From the NCBI GenBank assembly GCA_030704615.1, contig CM060732.1, positions 28,005,053 to 28,069,052 of the forward strand: a stretch of DNA of 64,000 nt. The letters are read 5' to 3'. A model generated the notes under the pieces. It did not search any database. It was given only the letters and a program-made list of their open reading frames with translations, and had not been told where the DNA came from. The stretch comes from Takakia lepidozioides (lineage: Eukaryota > Streptophyta > Takakiopsida > Takakiales > Takakiaceae). This document shows, piece after piece, positions 22,576 to 31,979 of this stretch (the stretch's first letter is position 1; every line of letters begins with the position of its first letter). A program made the position numbers and the translations under genes.

Positions 22576-25165
22576 CTGCGAACACATTCCTTATGAAGTC
22601 CCTCATTCCTGGAAAGGAATCTGTGACAAGTGAAAATGTGGATGTTTACCTGCAACCACTAGTGGAGGAGCTAACGACATTGTGGGTGGGAGTTGCAGCC
22701 GTGGATGTGGCAGCCATTGAAGGAGAGCGGGCTTTTAACATGCGTGCAGTCCTCATGTGGTCCATACATGACTTCCCCGCCTATGGCTTGTTATCAGGTC
22801 AGGTTCACCAAGGGTACTGTGCTTGTCCAGCATGTGGACCTCAAGTCGATTCCAGATATTCCCCAGCTTGTAAGAAATTGATATTCCAGGGGCATCGACG
22901 CTATCTTCCCCACAATCATGCCTATAGAAGATCCAGACTTTTTAATGGGGCGCGAGACATGAGACCTACTCCACATACAGTGATAGCCACCGAAATCAAG
23001 GAGCGTGCACTACATTACAAACAATGGATTGATGATGGTGGGACTGTAGGCGCACAGAACGATCCCTCCAAGCTCCATGGCATAAAACGATTGTCCATTC
23101 TGTTTGACTTGCCTTACTGGGAGGTGCGATTACCACACATGTGTTTTGGGAACAAAACAGTGCATTGGTTTTTCATTGTGCATGATTGTTTGTTTACTGA
23201 ACCTGTGCTGTAAACATCATTCATGATTGCATTGCAATGTGCCTAATTTGTTAGACCACATCTTATCATCCGCCACACTTTTGATACCATGCATTGCGAG
23301 AAGAACGTGACGGAGAACATAATCAAGACTATTTTTGGCGAGAAGGACACGATGCAAGTTCGCCGCGATATGGAATTGCAGGGCATTCGAAAGCCTCTTT
23401 GGTTACGACGCCATCCCACCAGAGTGGATACATTGGTAATGCCTGATGCGCCATATATGCTCACAAAACCAGAGCAGCGGGTGTTCCTGGAGATTATCAC
23501 GAATCTGAAAGTACCCACTGGCTATGCCTCTGCTTTCAAAAAACATGTGGTCAAACAAAAGTTGAGCCAATTGAAGTCACATGATTATCACGTGCTAATG
23601 CAACAGATCCTCCCACTTGCTCTACGTGGGTTGATGGCGCCTGGGGTTCGCAATGCCATACTAAGAGTGTCCCGTGTGTTTCGCAAGCTTTGTGCAAAAT
23701 TCATTGATCCCACCGAGCATGAGGAATTGAAGAAGGAGGTGGCAGTGACTCTTTGTCTTCTGGAGAAAGAGTTCCCACCCTCATTTTTTGATGTTATGAC
23801 ACATTTACTTATCCACTTGGTGGATGAGGTGGATTTGTGTGGACCTGTAGCTTCTCGGTGGATGTACCCGGTGGAGAGAGCAATGAAGGATTTTAAAGGG
23901 TATGTGCGAAACTTGGCGAAGCCTGAGGGCAGTATGGCGGAGGGCTACGTGTTTGACGAGGCATTGGGATTTTGTACAGAGTACTTGTCTTCTGTTGATG
24001 CTACTAGGCGGAGAGTGTGGGATGCAGGAGAGGAGGAATCAGTGTCGGGCTGGGTATTGGAAGGAGTTGGTCGACCACGGAGGTTGACCCTCGAATTGTT
24101 GCAGCTTGTCCACGACTACATCATTCACAACCATCCCAGTTTGAGCATTATGTTGGGGTAAGTGGCAAACGTTCTGGTACCTGCTATGCATGGGTATGCT
24201 TTGTATAGGTGTGTGTGCAGTAGTTCTTCCATCGGTTGCAGGGGTTGCACTAGATAAATTTCTGTGGTTGTGCGTGTGTTGGCAGGTCCTATGAGGTGGA
24301 GAAATGCAGGTTGGAGACTGAAAATGCTACTAACCAGAACAAGATCCGTGCTCTCCCTCACTTTGCAGAATGGCTGGTAAAAGCAGTCCGCCAGCATGTG
24401 TCAAGTGTTGCCAACTATGCTACTGATTCAGCTTGCAAGGAATTGTTGGACATGTCCAAACCCCCATCAGTAATCGCAACATCATACAAGAGCATGTCGG
24501 CTTATGGAAACCACTTCAGGGTTACTTCAGATGGACTCAACAGCCCCTTTGTGACATATGACTCGGGGGTCTCTACTGTTTTCCAGCATGACAGTACTTG
24601 CATTGACCGTGAGCAGGTGGTGGAAAGCGTACGGTATGTGGGTGTCATAAAGGAGATTTTAGAATTGGATTATGGCTCCACAAACACCACGGTGCTATTG
24701 TGTTCATGGGTATGTGCACGACGTGTGGGCTCTCAGCCTGTGTCAATGAAGTAGGATGAGTCTAGCTTCACATTGGTGAATTTCTCCCACTTGTTGCCTC
24801 CACTTGAACAGCCTTTTGTGCTCCCATCACAGGTCGAGCAAGTTTTTTTCTCTGAGTGTGTGAATGAACCGAGATGAAACGTGGTGCTGGAAAAAAACCC
24901 CAGGTCACGCAGGGCTGTTTCTGATGTGAGCATTTGCAACGATGATATTGCAAGTGTATCAGGCCTCTTAGCCCCCAATCACATTGAAGAGACCAATGTT
25001 GCTAGTGACAGGGTGGGCCAGACCATCCAAGTGACACCTGAAGAGGTTGCTTCACTTTACAGAGACATGCGATCTGAGGAAGCACATCCATGTCCCACGG
25101 AGGACAGTTGCGATGGAGATTCAAAGTCCAGTGATGAGGAGTTGGTTGATGTGGATGTGTACTAG
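22560..25165 (+). pseudogene. CACTA (En/Spm) TNP2 transposase, middle and C-terminal parts
   Basis: The frame enters at TFLMKSLIPGKES and continues with NVDVYLQPLVEELTTLW, MWSIHDFPAYGLLSGQ, a CPACG zinc motif and KLIFQGHRRYLP to FDLPYWE (22593-23160). This is the Transposase_21 (PF02992) core. After an intron, 23289-24161 encodes MHCEKNVTENIIKTIFG through VDEVDLCGPVASRWMYPVERAMKDFKGYVRN, the DUF4218-type domain. A further exon from about 24290 carries AYGNHFRVTS and YVGVIKEILELDYG (DUF4216-type). It has TAG at 24752 and TGA near 24875 before an acidic tail (DGDSKSSDEELVDVDVY) and stop at 25165. The N-terminal third is absent: the frame is lost at about 22560, exactly where the oppositely oriented methyltransferase-like gene begins. 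It is otherwise the best-preserved CACTA transposase in the window. Confidence 0.8.
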
Positions 25166-26449
25166 TACCTAGAATGAGGTATGACTTCCCCCCCCAACTG
25201 CCTTCCTCTATCTCAAGTATATGAAGGGTGGTATTGGGCAAAATTGAATATGTAATCCCGGTTGATGTATGAATAATGTGGGATTCATAAGACTGGCACT
25301 AAGGGTTGCCCTTGGGGGTGTCCTTTTTGCAGGGTGTTGGAGGTGTCCAACTTACATGGCGTGTCTGTCTGGCAACGTGTCATGACATTTATGTCACTAT
25401 AGACTTTGGAACGGCATGCAAATTTACACATCAGTTCTGCCTTTGGGTACATTGTTGACAAAGTGCATGTGCCTTCCAGTTTACATTACATAATTGCCCC
25501 AGTGATTTTGTGGGTCTTATATTGGGCAGGCTCGTGTTTATGGACCATTGAATACCAATGGAGTGCTTTTAAGCTTGGTCCCTACTTATCATATTTTCAT
25601 TTTTCCCCAAAAGAATCTGGCAATCCGCATAGATGATGCTCTGGCTGGTTGAGTGGGTTATTTGCGTAGATGCATTTTATGGGCAGTTTCTCTCATGCCC
25701 CAGCTAACACCATGTGACTCACTTGTATAGTCCCCCATCTGTGAATGGCTCAAGCAGGGTGCAGTACATTCAACACTACAATGTTGCTGCCCTGCAGGTG
25801 TTCCATGCCTTGCACCACATCATTATTCCCTGATGTCATCCTGCTGCTGTTCTAGCTTGGGGCAGGTCATTGGGGATATGTACATTAGAGAGAACAACAT
25901 GAGCTGTTATCTCAGTTGTTTTATCATACAAGAAGCTGAATTCATGGGCTCTCCCATTCTTAGAAAACCCCCCCATGACAAAGTGGGTGGATCGGAACAG
26001 ACCGTATTGCCAAGCTTCTATTCCAGTAGCACACGGCGTGGAGCTCCGGGATGGCCTACTACAGGGACGACATGCACAAGGCGATATGTTAGAGTGTATT
26101 GGATTTCATATTTTGTTGGTGTTCTTGGTCACTGCCCAAAGACTTTTGTTGAGCCCATGTTTTGCATCACTCTCATGAGTGAATTTTTTGATTTGCATGA
26201 ATTTATCTATCCCCTGAATGCATCATTTGTTCGTCTGTCATTCCGCAGTATGAGGCACATGATTGATGATGTCGGCGATCAACAAACACTAAAATGCACA
26301 CCGCCATTTGAACGTAACGTCACAAACAGATGCGGTTCCAGATCGCCTCTCTAGCATGTTGGCTTGACGTTCCATTCTTCTCCACAAAGCGCCAACGGCC
26401 TACTAAGCTGCTTCGTGTGCAACCGTTCCCGTCACTTGCATCCCCCGCA
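25166..26449. other. No gene recognised; probable non-coding part of the CACTA element
   Basis: This stretch contains only short frames on both strands without recognisable motifs. It lies between the TNP2 stop and a candidate CACTA terminus at 26842. Confidence 0.4.
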
Positions 26450-26842
26450 CCACAATATCAAAGCCACTTAACCAATCATATGTAGACACCTCATAAGTTG
26501 TTCCATGTCACAGACTCTCCATGTCATGACGACATGTGATGATCTGGCAGAATACATTAGAGTGGCAGTCATGAAGTCATATGTCCGTCTAGCAATATGC
26601 ACACGTCATTCACGTATGGGCATGACCCTGACTGGTAGTCATATCCACCATGGCAATATTCCTGGTCAAAGGGTGTTTGACCTGTGTTGCGCAAAGTTCG
26701 GAGTCATACAGTCGCATAACCGGCTTCGTCGTGATCTATGTTATGACTTCAAAAGGCATTTACGACTGCAAATGGCATTTCTGCCACAAATTGGTCGTGA
26801 CTGCGCACCCGTGGGAGTCATAAAAGCCGCAATCTGTTGTAG
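26450..26842. mobile_element. Candidate right terminus and subterminal repeats of the plus-strand CACTA element
   Basis: The stretch is dense in 'gtcat' / 'atgac' words in both orientations (near 26507, 26523, 26568, 26577, 26607, 26622, 26638, 26703, 26743, 26817). It ends in 'gttgtagtg' at 26834-26842, the reverse complement of a CACTAC start. This matches the usual design of CACTA ends. No matching left end with the same repeats was found upstream, so the assignment is tentative. Confidence 0.35.
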
Positions 26843-26939
26843 TGTACTTCTGGCAATCCAAAGCTGCTACTAATGCTCAAATTAGACAGACACTTAAATT
26901 CCAGTATGCTCAATATATAGGCCACCAACGTAAACACAT

Positions 26940-27632
26940 TTTTTGGCCACACCTATTCCCCTCCCCATACTGCCCTCTCTGCTTACATACCCACAGGAGG
27001 GGGACACCTGACTGCACATCCTCAGCTAGTGCACGCACCTGATCATTCACGGACTCCGCACAACCTGCCATAACCACGCACTCCAACACATCCATAAACT
27101 CCTCATGCACCGCGCTAAGACCAGATGGTTCTCACTCATTAATGCCGGCACCTACCAAGGCAGACCCCTAGACCACACCGTCTCGCACTGGCTACTCCCC
27201 TTTGTCTGCCCCCATTCACCGTGTATTTGCCCTGCTAGGCTATGCCTCGACATCCTGATTATCCATGGACCTATCAACGCCTCTCCACCAACCTCCTCAT
27301 CCTCAAATCTTACCGTTCACTTCATTGAGTTCACTTTTTGTTATGACCAGTACCCGGCCTCCTCTACCCTAGACAAACGACAAAAAATTGCACCCCTTAT
27401 CCTTGCGCTACGCCATAGAGGCTGGAATACCGGCCCTCTATCTGTTATCACAGCTGGTACTAGAGGCGACATCCATAATGCCAGTATTAATACTCTACAC
27501 AAAAACTTTAAAATCCCAATATCCCCCATCCATAAATGCTTCAAAGCAATACACCTCACGACACTTCGCTCCCTTACAGCCATTATTACCAATAAGCAAA
27601 AACTAGAATCTAACCCACATAAGGCCTCATAG
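26940..27632 (+). pseudogene. C-terminal region of a non-LTR retrotransposon polyprotein
   Basis: The main frame (27105-27632) has an ordered set of blocks: WFSLINAGTYQGRPLD, WLLPFVCPHSPC, a RLCLDILIIHG segment, TVHFIEFTFCYDQYP, LILALRHRGWNTGPLSVITAGTRGDIHN and a helical end with IHLTTLRSLTAIITNKQKLE. Just upstream a CPLC plus 'GGGHLTAHPQLVHA' block is split by a frameshift. From memory this block order matches a family of polyprotein C-termini that follow a reverse transcriptase in plant and algal elements. The '(P/L)D-I...E' spacing is suggestive of a PD-(D/E)XK-like endonuclease. The RT itself is absent. The family assignment is moderate and the nuclease idea is inference. Confidence 0.45.
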
Positions 27633-27639
27633 ACTCCAA

Positions 27640-27740
27640 GGTTTCCATTAGTACCCTTGGGTACCTAGGTACCCAAGGATACCCTGGGTACCCTAAGCGC
27701 ATCTATCCCCTGGATACCTGGTGTCCCCTGGACACCTTTT
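27640..27740. repeat. GGTACC-rich palindromic stretch
   Basis: A 24-bp perfect palindrome at 27655-27678 (centre 'ggtacctaggtacc') is followed by further 'gggtaccc' and 'ggatacc' words and 'ggtgtcccctggacacc' near 27720. The words read as one short motif repeatedly inverted. No protein is encoded. Confidence 0.7.
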
Positions 27741-27810
27741 CTTATAGGGCCCACCCCCAAAATGGGGCAGTAGCCGTGAGACGAAGCGGCTCTTAGTTAC
27801 GCCGGTTTCG

Positions 27811-27840
27811 GCCAGAGTCTTCTCTCTCTCTCTCTCTCTG
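27811..27840. repeat. (TC)n microsatellite
   Basis: A run of TC dinucleotides is followed by about 200 bp (27870-28060) in which 'agtagtt' / 'aactact' and 'gatgact' words recur. The whole looks like a decayed small element. No gene is seen from here to 28440. Confidence 0.7.
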
Positions 27841-28439
27841 ACTTTTAATCATTGGGAGCACTGTGTAGATCAGAGTATAGTGATTTGAACTACTTCATCC
27901 TCTTGTCATTTGTATAAATCAAGTAGTTTGGATGACTTGGATGAATTAATAAATGACTCAAATGAGTAGTTCCAGTGACTTACATCACTATTAAGTATTT
28001 CGAAATATTTGAGTCGTTCGAATGTCTCAAGTAGTTTAAATGACTGAAATGTCTTTAGTACACCAAACAACTCTCAAGTTGTTTTTCAAGCGATGCATTC
28101 TGATAGTAGTGAGAGGTATTATTACTGATATAGTCAATGGTGCACTACATGGAGTGATACTAATAACTATAGTACTAATAATACACTTAGACATAGAGAT
28201 AGCAGCTCAATTCCTTACTCAGGAATGTTCTGCATCCTGTACAATTTCAATAAAGTGTTGTCAAACTACATCCATCCTCCCATCTTGTAGCTGTCCACAC
28301 AGTCTGAGTCCCAAAACTGTAACAAAGGTACGAAGGATAAATTAAATAGAAAGTCTAACTAGTCCACGTCAGTCACCGTCGGTGATGGCAGGGGCGTAGA
28401 CCTCTTCACGCTCTTCTCAGGCCGACACTACTACGATTT

Positions 28440-28790
28440 GTTGGGGGGGGGGGGGGGTTAGCGACGTCGGAGCGTCGCCACAGCGCCGCTCCGGTGACGC
28501 TTCGCCATCTTGCGTTGCCGCCACGTCGCTGCAATTGGGGCATGACCCGCCAGCAAGCTGGGGGTTGCGATGCCCAGGAGTCGCACGTACCCTCTGCGAC
28601 GCTCCCGCAAGGCTGTGACTCCCGGAAATCGCAACAACACCCCCTCCTACTTAGGCGCGTGGGGAGGGCCGAGCCAGCTCAAGGTGGGGTTTGCGACGTC
28701 CGGACGTCGCAGAAATGCCACAATGACGAGGTTGCGATTCCCTGCAGTCGCAGACCTGCCGGGGCGTCACAATACCCTCTTCCCTGGGGT
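28440..28790. repeat. GC-rich cluster of TGCGA-N10-TCGCA palindromes
   Basis: After a G-run at 28444-28457, 20-bp elements of the form TGCGA...TCGCA occur at 28566-28585, 28692-28711 (perfect palindrome) and 28733-28752. A related AGCGACG..CGTCGCC occurs at about 28459-28478, and a longer-spaced pair lies between about 28597 and 28635. Intervening sequence is unrelated GC-rich DNA. The frames crossing it, such as 28494-29090, are rich in Arg and Cys and are probably not genes. Confidence 0.7.
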
Positions 28791-28942
28791 CCTAGGATTG
28801 GGGATTGCTGCTACGTAATAATTGTTTTTTTGGTTGTGTTTTGTTCTGTGAATTCGACCTTTGCACCACTACATCCGTGCAAAAGATTGGACCCAAAAAA
28901 AATAAAAATAAAAAATGTTTTCTTTGTTCACTATTGCAGAAC

Positions 28943-29442
28943 TCTCTATGAAGAATGCATGAAGTTGAAGACAACTCAATTTTGGAGTGCAAATGAGGGA
29001 AGAAAATATGGTTTTGGGGCCAAATGGTTTTTATTCACTCTCAATTTTTTCAGGCAGATTGCATATGTTGTCATTAAGCATATGGTTTAAGAACGGAATT
29101 AAAAAAAAATCATGTACAAATAAAATGTAGTTTTCCGTCTCTGAAACACGTAGATGCGTTCAACACTTGAATGACCCATTGAATGAACTTGGTTCAAGCT
29201 CATATTTGGTCGACATGTGCTTAAGTTGCAAAGTCGCAAAATTGCAAAATTTATGCAAAGTCGCAAAAGATGAGCAACATTAAGAAATATGCTCATCTAC
29301 AATGCACGAACTTGAAGAGAACTCAACCTTGGAGTGCAAATGAGGGAAGAAAATATGGTTTTGGGTGCAGATGATGTCTTTCACTGCCAAATTTTGCATG
29401 CATATACATGTTGTCATTAAGCATATGGTTTAAGAATGGAAT
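28943..29442. repeat. Direct repeat of ~155 bp in two copies
   Basis: Copies at about 28943-29098 and 29291-29442 share 'gagtgcaaatgagggaagaaaatatggtttt' in short diverged blocks and end with 'ttgtcattaagcatatggtttaagaa'. The second copy runs directly into the helicase fragment, so the duplication may mark its 5' border. Confidence 0.7.
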
Positions 29443-29449
29443 AAACTTA

Positions 29450-29881
29450 TTTCCTCAACAGACTCTGGAATGTAAAGACGCTGCAAAGTTTTCCCCGGAA
29501 TACAACAAAGACGAAAATGGATTTGGAGAACTAGGAAGTTCTGGCACTGAGCTGTTTTCTGAATTGACAGAAACATTTCTTGAAATTATAATCAGCTCAG
29601 AGCTTGCATATGGCATACTCCCTTCTTCTACAGCTTCATCACTGGAATGGATGGAATGTATGGAGAATGCTTGCATTGTTTTCTTGCACTGTCTCCATAG
29701 AGAGCCAACGATCGTTGAAGCTTTTAATTGCGTAATAATTGATGAGGATGCACAACAAGTAGAATCAGAGACTGCTATTATCACCCAGATGAGAGAACTG
29801 AAGCAAATCATTCTTGTTGGAGATCACTCGGTGTATAAAGCTTTGGCCTTATTTCAAAATCAACATCAAATCAAATCATAA
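29450..29881 (+). pseudogene. Superfamily 1 helicase fragment (SEN1/UPF1-like Walker B region)
   Basis: The frame carries FNCVIIDEDAQQVESET followed by LKQIILVGDH. This matches motif II (DEAAQ) and motif III (LVGDP) of UPF1/SEN1/NFX1-type RNA-DNA helicases, with AACIVFLHCL-like residues at the expected distance before it. The Ala of DEAAQ is replaced by Asp, and the Pro-Lys-Gln-Leu after motif III is lost. The frame then ends at 29881. Motifs I and IV-VI are absent. A splice acceptor-like 'cctcaacag' sits at about 29461. This is a single decayed exon or captured fragment, not a working enzyme. Confidence 0.5.
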
Positions 29882-29904
29882 ATATAATACAATTGCACGT
29901 TGTT

Positions 29905-30800
29905 GCACTCCAGTTGCACGTCGTTGCTTTTGTGGGAGTTGTTTGACATAATCACCTAAGTCATAGCAGACATCCACTGTCAGGAGACAACGTTGACATC
30001 TAGATACATCAGATAACTTCTAGAGAACCTCGGATTAGGTGCATGCTAAACTTCTTTGGTGACATCCTCGATTCCTTGACGAATTCGAAAGGTTTTGTCA
30101 CAGAACGATGCAATTGCAATCGGCCCCGAATACTCTTCGTCACAGGAAAACACGCGCACATGCTAAAGTAGGATGGTAGAGAGAAGCACAACATCAGATG
30201 TTTCGCTTTGTATATCAGATGAGATCCCATTAACATTTCCACCTCCATGTGACTTGCATAGCGTAGAGTCTTGGTGCCAATTTGCATCACTTGCTCCAGT
30301 TGCATGTCGTTGCTTTGTGGGAGTTGTTTGACATAATCATCCAAGTCGTAGCAGGCATCCACTGTCAGGAGACAACGTTGACATTTAGATACATCAGATA
30401 ACTTCTAGAGAACCTCGGATTAGGTGCATGCTAAACTTCTTTGGTGGCATCCTCGATTCCTTGACGAATTCGAAAGGTTTTGTCACAGAACGACGCAATT
30501 GCAATCGGCCCCGAATACTCTTCGTCACAGAAAAACGCGCGCACATGCTTAGGTAGGAGCACAACATTGGATGTTTCGCTTTGTATATCGGATGAGATCC
30601 CATTAACATTTCCACCTCCATGTGATTTGCATAGCGTAGAGTCTTGGTGCCAATTTGCATCACTTGCTCCACTTGCACGTCGTTGCCTTTGTGGGAGTTG
30701 TTTGACATAATCACCTAAGTCGTAGTAGGCATCCATTGTCAGGAGACAACGTTCACATGTAGATACATCACATAACTTCTAGAGAACCTCGGACTAGGCG
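29905..30800. repeat. Tandem duplication, ~375-bp unit, two full copies plus ends
   Basis: The block beginning 'caggagacaacgttgacat' and ending in 'caagtcgtagcaggcatcca' occurs at about 29983-30362 and 30364-30736, followed by a partial third start at 30738. The copies differ by a small deletion (about 25 bp near 30165 relative to 30555) and scattered substitutions. Minus frames read through each copy (MEVEMLMGSH..., KPFEFVKESRM) but match nothing I know. The duplication lies directly upstream of the kinase-like gene. Confidence 0.85.
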
Positions 30801-30901
30801 GACATTCTTGATAGTTAAATGAGGTCAATGCCTGTAGCAGTGGACAGTCGTGTGGCATGGTTTAGTATCCATCCACTATTTATATGATCTGCTGATACAA
30901 G

Positions 30902-31587
30902 GTGCGTGTGTTTTCTTACCGGAAGCGCAGCAGTAATGATAGTTTGTCGGAGACTCCTGCAGAACACTTGCATTTGGCAGCGCATCCCTTTGCGACAGGT
31001 TGGAGTGGAAGGATCGTACGTGGCACATATGAGGTTCAACCTGTTGTAGTGAAACTTGCGCCATCTGGTTCCATCGTTGTGAAAGTTTTAAATGTATATG
31101 TGCGTCTCATGTAATATCTTGTGTGTATAGGCTCTCTTGACTGAGATTAGGGCCTATCACAAGCTGAAGAAGTACTGGGGAAAACATGTACCGGAGCTTG
31201 TATCGTATGGGACTACTGCGGTGGGCAAAGTTGTGTACATTGCAACCGAAGTCATCAACGGTCATGAAATTGGAATGGGTACATAATAAGTTTGCTTTTA
31301 CTGTGTTTGTGTAGTAGGGCAGTCGTTTACTGTGCTACATGTAGTAGGGTACTAATATGTTGGATGCACGGTTTGCAGCAGGAGCTTTGACCCCAGAAGC
31401 GGTGAAGGCGACATTTGATGCACTCAATGTTGTGCAAGAATGTGGAATTCTTCATGGGGACATCCGGTGCAATAATATTTTGGTTGTAAAGAGAGGGCAG
31501 GGAGTTCGTTTGATTGATTTTGGGTTTTCTCGGCCCATCACCAGCAGTGAAGATTGCAAGAGAGAGCGTGCACAGAATGCATGTTGA
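30902..31587 (+). CDS. Atypical protein kinase-like gene, three exons
   Basis: Exon 1 (5' limit uncertain, ends about 31075) has a Gly-rich loop-like HPFATGWSGRIVRGTYE and the beta-3 lysine in VVVKLAP. Exon 2 (31131-31278) reads ALLTEIRAYHKLKKYWG and VGKVVYIATEVINGHEIG, the alphaC and hinge region. Exon 3 (31379-31587) has the catalytic loop HGDIRCNNILV and the metal-binding LIDFGFS. Splice sites are standard ('gtgtatag', 'gtacat', 'tttgcag') and the phases agree across exon 2/3. The frame stops shortly after the DFG, so the C-lobe is truncated or lies in unrecognised exons. The HGDxxxxN loop places it with small-molecule/atypical kinases such as those associated with Crinkler-like or transposon proteins. 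That link is inference. Its substrate is unknown. Confidence 0.5.
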
Positions 31588-31647
31588 AACAGTTTTCTGG
31601 TTCTCATTGGTTCCTTTCAAATGTAGGGGAAATGGGCATGGGGGAAA

Positions 31648-31979
31648 TTGTGTCAGTTTAGGGGCAAGGTCAGTTTAGGGGCAAGGGTTCGCAGCAAGGA
31701 ATGGAAGAAGGCGGAGGATCTGGCAGCTCAGCTCAGCCCCGGGGCCGCGAGGAGGAGATCAAATTCAAAATCTGGGAAGGTATCCTGGATTATGGTAGGA
31801 TTGCCTGGCAGGACTTTCTTAAGAAGGCTAAGAAGGTCATCCCACAGGCTGTTTTCAGCGATATGCTACGTAGCTTCGATGCAACATGGATGAGGAAACA
31901 AATTTTAGGTAAAAAGATAGGCATGAAAGTAGCTTGGAACCTTGTTCCAACTAGCTCTGTTACTATTGCTCACTGGTAG
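31648..31979 (+). other. Short ORF of unknown nature
   Basis: A frame starting MEEGGGSGSSAQPRGREEE continues with IWEGILDYGRIAWQDFLKKAKK and a Trp-containing end, stopping at 31977. The helix-like 'DYGRIAWQDFL' block looks like a real protein segment and may belong to a transposon ORF, but I cannot name it. It follows the kinase-like exons on the same strand. Confidence 0.3.

Noticed and set aside
28494-29090. 198-codon plus-strand ORF
   Set aside because: Its first half is the GC-rich palindrome cluster and its second half lies in a two-copy non-coding direct repeat.
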